Positions 8,536-17,208 of a DNA stretch of 64,000 nucleotides are shown piece by piece. Under the pieces are notes generated by a model. It was not told the DNA's origin. It did no database searches and saw nothing but the letters and a program-made list of their open reading frames with translations. The translations under genes were made by a program, and so were the position numbers. The stretch's first letter is position 1, and every line of letters begins with the position of its first letter. The stretch spans positions 62,001 to 126,000 of the forward strand of contig NZ_JALBYU010000005.1 of the NCBI RefSeq assembly GCF_029963765.1. Direction: 5' to 3'. The stretch is from Pseudomonas sp. UYIF39 (GTDB lineage Bacteria > Pseudomonadota > Gammaproteobacteria > Pseudomonadales > Pseudomonadaceae).

Positions 8536-9627
8536 GTGGCGCTCAATAGCATCGAAGAACTGGTTGAAGACATCCGCCAAGGCAAGATGGTCATCCTCAT
8601 GGATGACGAAGACCGCGAGAACGAAGGCGACCTGATCATGGCCGCCGAGTGCTGCAAGGCCGAGCACATCAACTTCATGGCCAAGCACGCCCGTGGCCTG
8701 ATCTGCATGCCGATGAGCCGCGAGCGCTGCGAACTGCTGAAGCTGCCCTTGATGGCGCCGCGCAACGGTTCCGGCTTCGGCACCAAGTTCACCGTGTCCA
8801 TCGAAGCCGCCACCGGCGTGACCACCGGCATTTCCGCCGCCGACCGTGCGCGCACCGTGCAGGCCGCTGCCGCAAAAGACGCCAAGGCTGAAGACATCGT
8901 CAGCCCCGGCCACATCTTCCCGCTGATGGCCCAGGCCGGTGGCACCCTGGCTCGCGCCGGTCACACTGAAGCCGCCTGCGACCTGGCGCGCATGGCCGGT
9001 TTCGAACCGAGCGGCGTGATCTGCGAAGTGATGAACGACGACGGCACCATGTCCCGCCGCGCGGAACTGGAAGCGTTTGCTGCCGAACACAACATCAAGA
9101 TCGGCACCATCGCCGATCTGATTCACTACCGGATGATCCACGAACGTACCGTTCAGCGGATTGCCGAGCAGCCACTGGACAGCGAACTGGGCCAATTCAA
9201 CCTGGTGACCTATCGTGATTCCGTGGAAGGCGACGTGCACATGGCCCTGACCCTGGGCACCGTGTGCGCCGAAGAGCCGACCCTGGTTCGGGTGCACAAC
9301 ATGGACCCGCTGCGCGACCTGTTGATGGTCAAGCAGCCTGGCCGCTGGAGCCTGCGCGCCGCGATGGCCGCGGTTGCCGAGGCGGGCAGTGGCGTGGTGC
9401 TGTTGCTCGGTCACCCGCTCGATGGCGACGTGTTGCTGGCGCATATCCGCGAAACCGCGGAGCACGTACCGGCGAAAAAACCGACCACCTACAGCATTGT
9501 CGGTGCCGGTTCGCAGATCCTTCGGGACCTGGGCGTGCGCAAAATGCGCCTGATGAGTGCGCCAATGAAATTTAATGCGATATCCGGTTTCGATCTGGAA
9601 GTTGTAGAATACGTGCCCTCCGAATAA
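8536..9627 (+). CDS. ribBA: 3,4-dihydroxy-2-butanone-4-phosphate synthase with a degenerate GTP cyclohydrolase II-like domain (RibBX type)
   Basis: The protein has 363 residues and starts with GTG behind AAGGGGGT. Residues 1-205 form a complete RibB domain: DDEDRENEGDL, TGISAADRA and GHTEAACDLARMAG. It makes the four-carbon unit from ribulose 5-phosphate. From about 207 the chain is homologous to GTP cyclohydrolase II. The zinc-binding block (normally HSECLTGD...CDC) is replaced by RVHNMDPLRDLLMVK, and the LRQEGRGIG loop is also absent, so this half should not have cyclohydrolase activity. A complete RibA is encoded 3.6 kb downstream, which fits. Such hybrids have been called RibBX. Confidence 0.93.
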   Translation: MALNSIEELVEDIRQGKMVILMDDEDRENEGDLIMAAECCKAEHINFMAKHARGLICMPMSRERCELLKLPLMAPRNGSGFGTKFTVSIEAATGVTTGISAADRARTVQAAAAKDAKAEDIVSPGHIFPLMAQAGGTLARAGHTEAACDLARMAGFEPSGVICEVMNDDGTMSRRAELEAFAAEHNIKIGTIADLIHYRMIHERTVQRIAEQPLDSELGQFNLVTYRDSVEGDVHMALTLGTVCAEEPTLVRVHNMDPLRDLLMVKQPGRWSLRAAMAAVAEAGSGVVLLLGHPLDGDVLLAHIRETAEHVPAKKPTTYSIVGAGSQILRDLGVRKMRLMSAPMKFNAISGFDLEVVEYVPSE

Positions 9628-9673
9628 TGACCGGTTGTTTCCAGTCCTTGATTCGCGGTTAACACATCACTGA

Positions 9674-9696
9674 GGGACGCGTAGAAAACGCGTCCC
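9674..9696 (+). other. Perfect hairpin in the ribBA-ribH gap
   Basis: GGGACGCGT (9674-9682) and ACGCGTCCC (9688-9696) form a 9-base-pair stem with loop AGAAA. The bases after it (GGCTCTTTAAG) have only three T residues, so it is a poor terminator. It lies 22 bases before the ribH start and may affect RNA stability or partial read-through inside the operon. Confidence 0.6.
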
Positions 9697-9718
9697 GGCT
9701 CTTTAAGAGATCTAACGA

Positions 9719-10195
9719 ATGACCCTGAAGACCATCGAAGGTACCTTCATCGCCCCTAAAGGCCGCTACGCTTTGGTAGTAGGCCGTTTCAACAGCTTCG
9801 TCGTTGAAAGCCTGGTCAGCGGTGCAGTTGATGCCCTGGTTCGCCACGGCGTGAGCGAAAGCGACATCACCATCATCCGCGCACCTGGCGCCTTCGAAAT
9901 CCCGCTGGTTGCGCAGAAAGTCGCTCAGAAGGGCGAGTACGCGGCAATCATCGCCCTGGGCGCGGTCATTCGTGGCGGTACTCCGCACTTCGAATACGTG
10001 GCTGGCGAATGCACCAAGGGCCTGGCCCAGGTGTCCATGGAGTTCGGCGTTCCAGTCGCATTTGGCGTGCTGACCGTTGACTCCATCGAGCAAGCCATCG
10101 AACGTTCCGGCACCAAGGCCGGTAACAAAGGTGCTGAAGCTGCCCTGTCCGCTCTGGAAATGGTCAGCCTGCTGGCGCAGTTGGAGGCCAAGTGA
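9719..10195 (+). CDS. ribH: 6,7-dimethyl-8-ribityllumazine synthase
   Basis: The protein has 158 residues. Hallmarks are [25 protein letters not shown], the phosphate-binding [15 protein letters not shown], and [17 protein letters not shown] with GNKGAEAA. It joins the RibB and RibD products to make lumazine, assembling as a pentamer or 60-mer shell in the cytoplasm. It is followed directly by nusB with a GTGA overlap. Confidence 0.97.
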   Translation: MTLKTIEGTFIAPKGRYALVVGRFNSFVVESLVSGAVDALVRHGVSESDITIIRAPGAFEIPLVAQKVAQKGEYAAIIALGAVIRGGTPHFEYVAGECTKGLAQVSMEFGVPVAFGVLTVDSIEQAIERSGTKAGNKGAEAALSALEMVSLLAQLEAK

Positions 10196-10692
10196 TTAGC
10201 GACGAAAGCGATCGTTTCAACCCGCGCGATCCAAAGCCTGCGGATGCCGGCAAGCCATCGAAAAGCGTCAAGCGTCGCGAAGCCCGTCAGCTCGCGACTC
10301 AGGCGTTGTACCAATGGCACATGGCCAAGCAATCTTTGAACGAGATCGAAGCGCAGTTTCGGGTCGATAACGATTTCAGCGATGTCGATGCCGCTTACTT
10401 TCACGACATCCTGCACGGCGTTCCGGCTCACAAGCCTGAAATCGACGCTGCACTGACGCCGTGCCTGGACATCACCATCGAAGAGCTGGACCCGGTTGAA
10501 CTGGCCGTTCTGCGCCTGTCGACCTGGGAACTGCTCAAGCGCGTCGACGTGCCGTACCGCGTTGTGATCAACGAAGGTATCGAGCTGGCGAAAGTCTTCG
10601 GTTCCACCGACGGCCACAAGTTCGTCAACGGTGTACTCGACAAGCTGGCCCCGCGTTTGCGTGAAGCTGAAGTGAAGGCGTTCAAGCGCTAA
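10192..10692 (+). CDS. nusB: Transcription antitermination factor NusB
   Basis: The protein has 166 residues and starts with GTG overlapping the ribH stop; GGAGG stands 6 bases upstream. The first 25 residues are a charged, likely disordered tail, then the all-helical NusB domain begins ([18 protein letters not shown]) and includes RLSTWELL and [13 protein letters not shown]. NusB works with NusE (S10) at boxA of rRNA operons. Its place after ribH is a conserved proteobacterial arrangement. Confidence 0.97.
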   Translation: MISDESDRFNPRDPKPADAGKPSKSVKRREARQLATQALYQWHMAKQSLNEIEAQFRVDNDFSDVDAAYFHDILHGVPAHKPEIDAALTPCLDITIEELDPVELAVLRLSTWELLKRVDVPYRVVINEGIELAKVFGSTDGHKFVNGVLDKLAPRLREAEVKAFKR

Positions 10693-10719
10693 TCGGCGCT
10701 TGAATACTTTGTCTCAGCC

Positions 10720-11685
10720 ATGGGCGAGTTTGAGCTGATCCGCAATTTCTTCGCCGCCGCGCCCTGTGCGCAAGGCGGCGAAGGCGTTGCCCTTGGGATC
10801 GGTGACGACTGCGCCTTGCTGGCTGTTCCCCCCGGGGAGCAGTTGGCCATTTCCACCGACACGCTGGTTGCCGGTGTGCATTTCGCAGATCCTTGCGACC
10901 CGTTTCTGCTCGGCCAGCGCTCGCTGGCCGTGGCCGTCAGCGATCTGGCTGCCATGGGCGCCACTCCCGTAGCCTTTACCCTTGCCCTGACCTTGCCGAC
11001 GGTGACCGCCGATTGGCTGGACGCCTACGCCCGTGGTTTGAATATCATGGCGCAGAACTGTGGTGTGGCGCTGGTGGGTGGTGATACCACCCGTGGACCG
11101 TTGAGCCTGACGATGACCGTATTCGGTCGTGTGCCGGCAGGTTTGGCGTTGACCCGAAGCGGTGCGCAGCCAGGCGATTTGCTGTGCGTTGGCGGTGAAC
11201 TTGGCAACGCGGCGGGGGCATTGCCGCTAGTACTCGGTCAGCGGACGGCTGAAGCCGCCATCGCCGATCCACTGCTGGCACATTACTGGTCGCCGCAGCC
11301 GCAACTCGCGTTGGGCCAGGCGCTGCGCGGCAAAGCCACCTCGGCGCTGGACATCTCCGACGGCCTGCTCGCGGACTGCGGGCATATTGCCCTCGCGTCA
11401 CAGGTCGGCATTCAGGTTGAACGGGACACGCTGCCATTGTCGAAAGCTTTAGTGGCCTTCCTCGGTCAATCGGGTGCCGAAAAAGCGGCCCTGAGCGGCG
11501 GTGATGATTACGTGCTGGCCTTTACCTTGCCGTCCGTCGAGTTGCCGCAATTGTTGAGCGACGGCTGGCCGATCCATGTGGTCGGCCGTGTTGTGACGGG
11601 GCAGGGCGTGGTGCTGCTGGACGCAGACGGACAAGACATCACCCCGCAAGCCCGGGGCTATCAACATTTTCGGGAGACACCGTGA
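10720..11685 (+). CDS. thiL: Thiamine-monophosphate kinase
   Basis: The protein has 321 residues of the PurM/ThiL fold. It shows GEFELI at the start, IGDDCALL for metal-nucleotide binding, DTLVAGVHF, DLAAMGATPVAF and GGDTTRG. The C-terminal part has LDISDGLLADC and GGDDYVLAF. It phosphorylates thiamine monophosphate to the active diphosphate. It sits 27 bases after nusB and overlaps pgpA by four bases (GTGA). Confidence 0.96.
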   Translation: MGEFELIRNFFAAAPCAQGGEGVALGIGDDCALLAVPPGEQLAISTDTLVAGVHFADPCDPFLLGQRSLAVAVSDLAAMGATPVAFTLALTLPTVTADWLDAYARGLNIMAQNCGVALVGGDTTRGPLSLTMTVFGRVPAGLALTRSGAQPGDLLCVGGELGNAAGALPLVLGQRTAEAAIADPLLAHYWSPQPQLALGQALRGKATSALDISDGLLADCGHIALASQVGIQVERDTLPLSKALVAFLGQSGAEKAALSGGDDYVLAFTLPSVELPQLLSDGWPIHVVGRVVTGQGVVLLDADGQDITPQARGYQHFRETP

Positions 11686-12185
11686 CAGATCATCCCAAAC
11701 AGGTCCCGGCGGAATTCGTACCGCCCTCGGTCTGGCGCAATCCGTGGCATTTCCTGGCGTTCGGCTTCGGCTCGGGCACCTTGCCAAAAGCACCGGGCAC
11801 CTGGGGTTCGTTAGTTGCGCTACCCTTTATCCCGTTGTGGCAGATGCTGCCCGATTGGGGTTACTGGCTGATGCTCGGCATCACCATGCTGTTCGGCTTC
11901 TGGCTGTGCGGCAAGGTTGCCGACGATTTGCGGGTACACGACCACGAAGGCATCGTCTGGGATGAAATGGTCGGGATGTGGATCACCTTGTGGCTGGTGC
12001 CGGAAGGTTGGTACTGGCTGCTGGCGGGGTTTGTGATGTTCCGCTTCTTCGACATCCTCAAGCCGTGGCCGATCCACTGGATTGACCGGCATGTGCATGG
12101 CGGCGTCGGGATCATGCTCGATGACGTGTTGGCCGGGGTGTTTGCGTGGTTGGGGATGCAAGGGTTGGTATGGATTTTCGCCTGA
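11682..12185 (+). CDS. pgpA: Phosphatidylglycerophosphatase A
   Basis: The protein has 167 residues with three or four membrane helices (MLGITMLFGFWLCG and WLLAGFVMFRFFDILKPWPI among them). PgpA motifs are FGSGTLPKAPGTWGS, the acidic VHDHEGIVWDEMVGMW and HGGVGIMLDDVLAGV. It removes the phosphate from phosphatidylglycerol phosphate in the inner membrane. The GTG start overlaps the thiL stop. Confidence 0.95.
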   Translation: MTDHPKQVPAEFVPPSVWRNPWHFLAFGFGSGTLPKAPGTWGSLVALPFIPLWQMLPDWGYWLMLGITMLFGFWLCGKVADDLRVHDHEGIVWDEMVGMWITLWLVPEGWYWLLAGFVMFRFFDILKPWPIHWIDRHVHGGVGIMLDDVLAGVFAWLGMQGLVWIFA

Positions 12186-12207
12186 AGGGCGAAACAGGGG
12201 ACTAGGG

Positions 12208-12945
12208 ATGGCTGGACGCTGGTTGGCTGTGATGGTTTTCGCGATGTTTTGCTCGCTCGCCCAGGCGGGTGACGAGGCGACGACTCCGTCAGTGATTCAT
12301 CTGGCCAGCGAAGATTGGGAAGACTACACCGCCGCCGATGGCCACGGTTTGGGCTGGGACGTGTTGCGGGAAGTCTTCGAGCCAGCGGGGGTCAAGCTGG
12401 ACATCCGCAGCGAACCCTACGTTCGCTCCATGGGCCTGGCCCAGCGCGGCGAAGTGGATGCCTGTGTTGGCTCCTATCGTGATGAGTCCAGCGATCTGCT
12501 CTATCCGCGCTGGAACTTCGATACCGATCACATCTATGCCTTGGGTCTGGCCAGCAACCCCGCGCCGACCCCGGAAACCCTGGGCAACTATCGACTGGCC
12601 TGGGTCCGCGGCTACGACTTTCAGGATTACCTGCCCAACATACGCCGCTATAACGAAGTCATGCGGCGTACCGGGATTTTGTCGATGTTGACCCGCAACC
12701 GAGCCGATTTTTACATCGACGCACTGACCGAGGTCGACTATGTCCTCAGGTGGGCCAAGGATCCGTCGCAGTTCCGTCGCACCCACATTGCGGAATTACC
12801 GCTGTATCTGTGCTTTGCCAAGACCCCCAAGGCCCGGACACTGATGGCGCTGTTCGATCAACGCATGGAGCAACTGGTGAAAAACGGCCAGCTGAAACCG
12901 ATCTTCGAGCGTTGGAAACAACCGTATCCGTTTGACCCGAACTGA
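12208..12945 (+). CDS. Periplasmic substrate-binding protein (SBP_bac_3 type), no transporter nearby
   Basis: The protein has 245 residues with a signal peptide (MAGRWLAVMVFAMFCSLAQA). Mature segments such as VIHLASEDWEDYTAADGHGLGWDVLREVFEPAGV and YVRSMGLAQRGEVDACVGSY belong to the amino-acid-binding type 3 fold. The second lobe has MRRTGILSMLTRNRADFYID. No permease or ATPase gene lies near it, so it may feed a distant transporter or act as a sensor. The ATG at 12208 has AGGGG upstream. Confidence 0.85.
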   Translation: MAGRWLAVMVFAMFCSLAQAGDEATTPSVIHLASEDWEDYTAADGHGLGWDVLREVFEPAGVKLDIRSEPYVRSMGLAQRGEVDACVGSYRDESSDLLYPRWNFDTDHIYALGLASNPAPTPETLGNYRLAWVRGYDFQDYLPNIRRYNEVMRRTGILSMLTRNRADFYIDALTEVDYVLRWAKDPSQFRRTHIAELPLYLCFAKTPKARTLMALFDQRMEQLVKNGQLKPIFERWKQPYPFDPN

Positions 12946-12970
12946 ACACGGCTCTATGGGTTGATGGTGA

Positions 12971-13067
12971 ACCCTGTGGGAGCGAGCTTGCTCGCGATAG
13001 CGGTGTTTCAGTGACGAATATGCAGACTGACACACCGCTATCGCGAGCAAGCTCGCTCCCACAGGGT
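12971..13067. repeat. REP pair (inverted)
   Basis: Two copies of a REP unit with core GTGGGAGCGAGCTTGCTCGC face each other (about 12971-13006 and 13031-13067) and match almost perfectly as an inverted pair. Each unit also folds on itself through GCGAGC/GCTCGC. It fills the gap between the binding-protein gene and ribA. Confidence 0.92.
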
Positions 13068-13196
13068 GAAGTGGCGCACCAGTGATCTAACTTTTTGATC
13101 GTTATGCCCCATAATTCAGCCTAAGCGTCTGTAGGAACGTGCTGTTACAATGCCGCGTCTGCGAATCTCCAGTACTTATTGATCAGGAGCACACCG

Positions 13197-13814
13197 GTGC
13201 CTGTCGTTTTTGTCGCCGCTTCCAAGCTGCCAACGCCTTTTGCGCAATTCACCATGCACGGCTTTCTCGATGAAGAAAACGGGCGCGAGCACGTTGTGCT
13301 GAGCCTGGGTGAATTCGACGACGGTGCCCCGGTACTCGGCCGGTTGCACTCCGAATGCCTGACCGGCGATGCCTTGTTCAGCCAGCGTTGCGACTGCGGC
13401 TCGCAACTTGAGGCCGCTTTGCAAGCCATCGCCCGTGAAGGTCGTGGCGTGTTGCTGTACTTGCGTCAGGAAGGTCGCGGCATTGGCCTTCTGAACAAGA
13501 TCCGCGCCTATGAGTTGCAGGATGGCGGCGCCGATACCGTTGAAGCCAACGAGCGTCTGGGCTTTGCCGCCGACCAACGTGACTACGCCATGTGCTTGCC
13601 GATGCTGGAGCACCTGGGCGTGAAATCACTGCGTCTGATGACCAATAACCCACGTAAGGTCAAAGCCTTGACCGACATGGGCATCGTGGTTGCTGAGCGC
13701 GTGCCGCTGCACACCGGCCATAACCCGCATAACAAACTTTACCTGGCCACCAAGGCCAGCAAGCTCGACCACATGATGGGCAACGAGCACCAGGGTGAGG
13801 CAGACCGGGCGTGA
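13197..13814 (+). CDS. ribA: GTP cyclohydrolase II
   Basis: The protein has 205 residues. The zinc ligands are all present: Cys54 in HSECLTGD and Cys65 and Cys67 in RCDCGSQ. The catalytic loop [10 protein letters not shown] follows, and [16 protein letters not shown] closes the GTP pocket. It opens the imidazole ring of GTP to start riboflavin synthesis. I chose the GTG at 13197, 7 bases after AGGAG; the open frame extends 18 bases further without a better signal. It provides the activity missing from the RibBX protein. It overlaps the next gene by four bases. Confidence 0.96.
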   Translation: MPVVFVAASKLPTPFAQFTMHGFLDEENGREHVVLSLGEFDDGAPVLGRLHSECLTGDALFSQRCDCGSQLEAALQAIAREGRGVLLYLRQEGRGIGLLNKIRAYELQDGGADTVEANERLGFAADQRDYAMCLPMLEHLGVKSLRLMTNNPRKVKALTDMGIVVAERVPLHTGHNPHNKLYLATKASKLDHMMGNEHQGEADRA

Positions 13815-14230
13815 CCCGGGGTCAGGTTCGGCGGCGACTGTCCGTCAATTGGTGGCAATACCTGGCGCTGGCCTTGGTGCCGCTGTTCGTGATCAACGGC
13901 GTTTTTGGCCAGAGCGAGGCGATCCTGCCGGTGCTGGCGATGCCATTGTTCATCGCCGGTGTGGCGTCGATGTTTGTCAGCCTGAAATTCTTTGGCGGCT
14001 ACAAACACGCGTTGATCGCCACTCAAAAAGCCCTCGACACCCCTGAAGAACCTGCTGCCTGGATCGCCTTGGCTGCCAAGCGTCGCACGGCATTCCTGGC
14101 TGCCGGCCTGCCGGCCTGGATCGGCGCGCTGGCGGTATTCGTCGGCCTCGAAGCCGTGCCGTTGATGCTGCTGTCGCTGTCGACCCTGGTGTTGTTTTAC
14201 CTCTACCGTATCCCGCGTCAACTCGGCTGA
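13811..14230 (+). CDS. Small inner-membrane protein, function unknown
   Basis: The protein has 139 residues and starts with GTG overlapping the ribA stop. It shows four hydrophobic helices in two pairs: [56 protein letters not shown] and [17 protein letters not shown] soluble loop of about 40 residues links the pairs. I do not recognise a family. It is coupled to ribA upstream and to the BtuF-like gene downstream (TGATG), which suggests a role near the membrane but no specific function. Confidence 0.75.
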   Translation: MTRGQVRRRLSVNWWQYLALALVPLFVINGVFGQSEAILPVLAMPLFIAGVASMFVSLKFFGGYKHALIATQKALDTPEEPAAWIALAAKRRTAFLAAGLPAWIGALAVFVGLEAVPLMLLSLSTLVLFYLYRIPRQLG

Positions 14231-15030
14231 TGCGACCCGTCTGGCTGGCGGTTTTGCTGCTGGCCGTCAGCGGCCCGGCGGCTGCGGTCGAACGCGTTGT
14301 CAGCCTCGCGCCATCGCTCTCTGAAATCGTTGTTGAGCTGGGTTCAGCCGACCTGCTGGTGGGTGTGCTGGATGCCGGTGAGCGTCCTGCCGAGCTCAAA
14401 GACCTTCCTTCGGTTGGCCGCTACGGCCAGTTGGACATGGAGCGATTGCTCAGTCTCAAGCCCGATCTGCTGTTGCTCTGGCCCGGCAGCGTTGGCCCGG
14501 CCCAGCGTGAACAGCTCAAGCGGTTGAACATCCCGACCTACGTTGCCGAATCCCACAACCTCGAACAACTCACTTCACAGATCGAGGCGATTGCCTCACA
14601 GCTCGGCCGTCCAGAACGTGGCGTTTCACTGGCTGAAAAGTTGCGTCAGCGCCTGGATTCGCTGCGCCAGCGTTATCGTCGGGATGTGCCATTGCGGGTG
14701 TTTTATCAGGTCTGGGATCGACCGCTGTACACCGTTGGCGGCGGGCAGATCATCAGCGATGCGCTTGAAGTGTGCGGGGCGCGCAATGTGTTTGCCGACC
14801 TGAACCTGCCGGCGCCGCAGGTCAGTATTGAGGCGGTATTGCAGCGCAATCCAGACGTGATTCTGGCCAGTGATCAGGCGCAACTTGATGCATGGAAGTC
14901 GTGGCCGCAGGTGACGGCAGCGGCGCAGGGGCAATTGCTGCTGGTGACGGACAAGGGACTGGAGCGGCCGAGCGGGCAGATGATCGAAGCGACGGCCAAG
15001 CTTTGCCAAGTCATCGCGCCGGATCACTGA
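14230..15030 (+). CDS. btuF: Cobalamin-binding periplasmic protein (BtuF-like)
   Basis: The protein has 266 residues with a signal peptide ([19 protein letters not shown]). The helical-backbone metal-receptor fold is seen in RVVSLAPSLSEIVVELG, LVGVLDAGERPAELKDLPSVGRYGQLDMERLLSLKPDLLLLW and DVILASDQAQLDAW. BtuF-type proteins carry vitamin B12 from BtuB to BtuCD. The convergent btuB-like gene 135 bases away supports B12 as the ligand. No BtuC or BtuD is present here, so those must be elsewhere. Confidence 0.85.
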   Translation: MRPVWLAVLLLAVSGPAAAVERVVSLAPSLSEIVVELGSADLLVGVLDAGERPAELKDLPSVGRYGQLDMERLLSLKPDLLLLWPGSVGPAQREQLKRLNIPTYVAESHNLEQLTSQIEAIASQLGRPERGVSLAEKLRQRLDSLRQRYRRDVPLRVFYQVWDRPLYTVGGGQIISDALEVCGARNVFADLNLPAPQVSIEAVLQRNPDVILASDQAQLDAWKSWPQVTAAAQGQLLLVTDKGLERPSGQMIEATAKLCQVIAPDH

Positions 15031-15043
15031 TACCGAGGTGCGG

Positions 15044-15113
15044 CCATCGCGAGCAAGCTCGCTCCCACACTGGATTTGTGAACGACACAAAACCCCTGTG
15101 GGAGCGAGCTTGG
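15044..15113. repeat. REP pair (inverted, second copy diverged)
   Basis: CGCGAGCAAGCTCGCTCCCACA (about 15048-15069) is followed by the inverse GTGGGAGCGAGCTTGG (15098-15113). The second copy then changes to GTCCGGGCGGCG instead of completing the palindrome. It sits between the convergent btuF-like and btuB-like genes. Confidence 0.85.
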
Positions 15114-15164
15114 TCCGGGCGGCGTTCCGACGATGGGGCCAGCCCAAACGCCGCTAACCTCAGG

Positions 15165-17048
15165 TCAGAGTTCTGGCGTCCAGGTCACCCCAAACATCCA
15201 CGCTCGACCTTCCTCACGATACCCATACTGACTGCCGTCATGACTGTACAGCGCCCGGCTATAACCCTTGTCCAGCAGGTTATCGACCTTCAGCTCGAGC
15301 TTGATCTCACGATTCAATTCCCAGCTGCTGCGCAACCCCAGCAACGCATACCCGCCCAACGGCTGCTGATTGTTCTCATCGTCATAGCTGCTGCTCACTG
15401 CTTGCCAGCTGGCGCCGAGCCCTAGCCGGTCGAACTGCCGATCCAGATCCAGGCTCAAGGTCCGCCGCGCGCGACGAGCCAGGGTGTGGCCGCTATCGCG
15501 ATCGCGCGGGTCGATGATCGCCACGCCGAGGCTGCTCTGCCAGCCGAACAGTTCCTGTTTCAAAGCCGCTTCGAACCCGTTGATGCGTGCCGAGGCGACG
15601 TTCTGCGGCCGTGAGTTGCTACCGAAAATAATCGCGTCTTCCAGGTCCGTACGGTACAGAGAAGCTTCCAGGCGAGCGGTGTCGGTCAGTTGACTGCGCC
15701 ATTGCAGCTCGTAGCTTTTCGAGGTCTCGGGTTTCAGGTCTGGATTACTGAAGTCGGGGTAATACAGATCATTGAACGTCGGCGCGCGGAAGCCTTCGCT
15801 GTAGGTCAGCAGCACATCGTTGTCCGGATTCAGCGGCAGGGTGAAGGTGCCGCTCCAGCTGTTCTGGCCGCCGAACTGCTGGTTCTGGTCCCGGCGCAGG
15901 CCCAGTTCCGTGGAGAAGCTGTCCGCCTGGTAATGATGCTGAATGAACGCCGCACGGTTCCAGCGGCTGTCCTCGTCGAATGGCGTGCTGCTGTTGATCC
16001 GGTCCTCGTACCAGTCGCCGCCGAGGATCAGGCTGTTGCGCTCGTCGAGGGTCAGGTCGTTCTGCCAGTTCACCGAATCGCGATACGTATTGAACACGTT
16101 GCGTTCAGTGCTGAGCTTGTCGAGGGTCTTCTCGCGGTTTTCGCTGTGGCCGAACTCGACGCGGGTTTTCCACAGGTCATTGATACGCGCATCGACGTAA
16201 CTGCTGACGCTGCTCACCGCGAAGTCGCTGTAGGGCTGCTGCTGGACTGACTCGAACGTGTCCATGTCGAAGCGGCCGAACGGATTGTCGAACTCGCTTT
16301 TGCCACGGTTATCCAGCAGGTTGGCGCCGATTTCGATGTCATCGGTGAGGGCGTGACTCAGGCTCAAGCTCACCGATTTGTTGCGGTATTCGTCATGATC
16401 GCCGTCGCTGGGATACGACTCGTGAGTGCGATTGATTCCGGCGGTTTCATCGAGGCTGGCACCGAGATTGAACCGGGTCTGCTCGTCGCCGCCGGACAGG
16501 CCGAGGCTGCGTTCCCAGGTCTGGTTGCTGCCAAAGCCCACGTGCATTCGTGGTTGCAGGCCGGGTTCGTCGCCGCGACGAGTGAAAATCTGGATTACCC
16601 CGCCAATCGCGTCGCTGCCATAAATCACCGAGCGGGAGCCGCGCAACACTTCCACGCGCTCGACTTGTTCGATGTTGATGTGTTGCAGGTTGCTGTCGCC
16701 CGAGGTGGCGTTGCCGATGCGCTGGCCGTCGACCAGCACCAGGCTCTGGGCCGACTTGGTGCCGCGGATGTAAATCCCCGGCAGACTCCCGCGCCCACCG
16801 GTTTGCCCGACCTGCACACCCGGCACACGACGCAGCAAGTCAGTCACGCTGCTCGGTTGCAGGCGATCGATGTCTTCGCGGGTGAACACGGTGTTGGCGG
16901 CGCTGCTGTCATTGCGCGCTTCGACCTGACGGTTAGCGCTGATCAGCACGTCGGGAAGCTTCAGGGCCTGGTCGCGTTCGAAGGTGTCGGCCAGCAGTTG
17001 GCCGGCCGGCAGCAGAGTCAGCGTCAGGGCGAGGCGGGAGAGTTTCAT
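15165..17048 (-). CDS. btuB: TonB-dependent vitamin B12 receptor (BtuB-like)
   Basis: The protein has 627 residues with a signal peptide (about 1-20). A TonB box-like LPDVLISANR precedes the plug domain (about 45-155, with GVQVGQTGGRGSLPGIYIRG and VEVLRGSRSVIYGSDAIGGVIQIFT). A 22-strand barrel follows, ending in WMFGVTWTPEL. The short chain and lack of an N-terminal signalling domain fit BtuB. The neighbouring BtuF-like gene supports B12. In many Pseudomonas btuB genes a cobalamin riboswitch is found, but the 55-base leader here before the REP pair is too short for one. Confidence 0.88.
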   Translation of the reverse strand: MKLSRLALTLTLLPAGQLLADTFERDQALKLPDVLISANRQVEARNDSSAANTVFTREDIDRLQPSSVTDLLRRVPGVQVGQTGGRGSLPGIYIRGTKSAQSLVLVDGQRIGNATSGDSNLQHINIEQVERVEVLRGSRSVIYGSDAIGGVIQIFTRRGDEPGLQPRMHVGFGSNQTWERSLGLSGGDEQTRFNLGASLDETAGINRTHESYPSDGDHDEYRNKSVSLSLSHALTDDIEIGANLLDNRGKSEFDNPFGRFDMDTFESVQQQPYSDFAVSSVSSYVDARINDLWKTRVEFGHSENREKTLDKLSTERNVFNTYRDSVNWQNDLTLDERNSLILGGDWYEDRINSSTPFDEDSRWNRAAFIQHHYQADSFSTELGLRRDQNQQFGGQNSWSGTFTLPLNPDNDVLLTYSEGFRAPTFNDLYYPDFSNPDLKPETSKSYELQWRSQLTDTARLEASLYRTDLEDAIIFGSNSRPQNVASARINGFEAALKQELFGWQSSLGVAIIDPRDRDSGHTLARRARRTLSLDLDRQFDRLGLGASWQAVSSSYDDENNQQPLGGYALLGLRSSWELNREIKLELKVDNLLDKGYSRALYSHDGSQYGYREEGRAWMFGVTWTPEL

Positions 17049-17102
17049 CGGCAGTCCGTAGGCTTTGTAGCGAGTACAGTTTTGAAAGGCATGAAAACCA
17101 AT

Positions 17103-17190
17103 GTGGGAGCGGGCTTGCTCGCGATGACGGTGTGTCAGTCAACGAATATGTCGACTGTCAGACCGCTATCGCGAGCAAGCTCGCTCCCAC
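17103..17190. repeat. REP pair (inverted)
   Basis: GTGGGAGCGGGCTTGCTCGCGATGACGG (17103-17130) and the near inverse CCGCTATCGCGAGCAAGCTCGCTCCCAC (17163-17190). It fills the gap between dxs and btuB. Confidence 0.92.
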
Positions 17191-17208
17191 AGGGTTTTGT
17201 ATGTGTCT

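Noticed and set aside
12971..13067. CRISPR-like repeat arrays among the palindromes
   Set aside because: The repeats are single inverted pairs of REP type with no regular spacers.
17049..17208. Cobalamin riboswitch before the btuB-like gene
   Set aside because: The gap is mostly a REP pair and lacks the conserved B12-box core; too little space remains.
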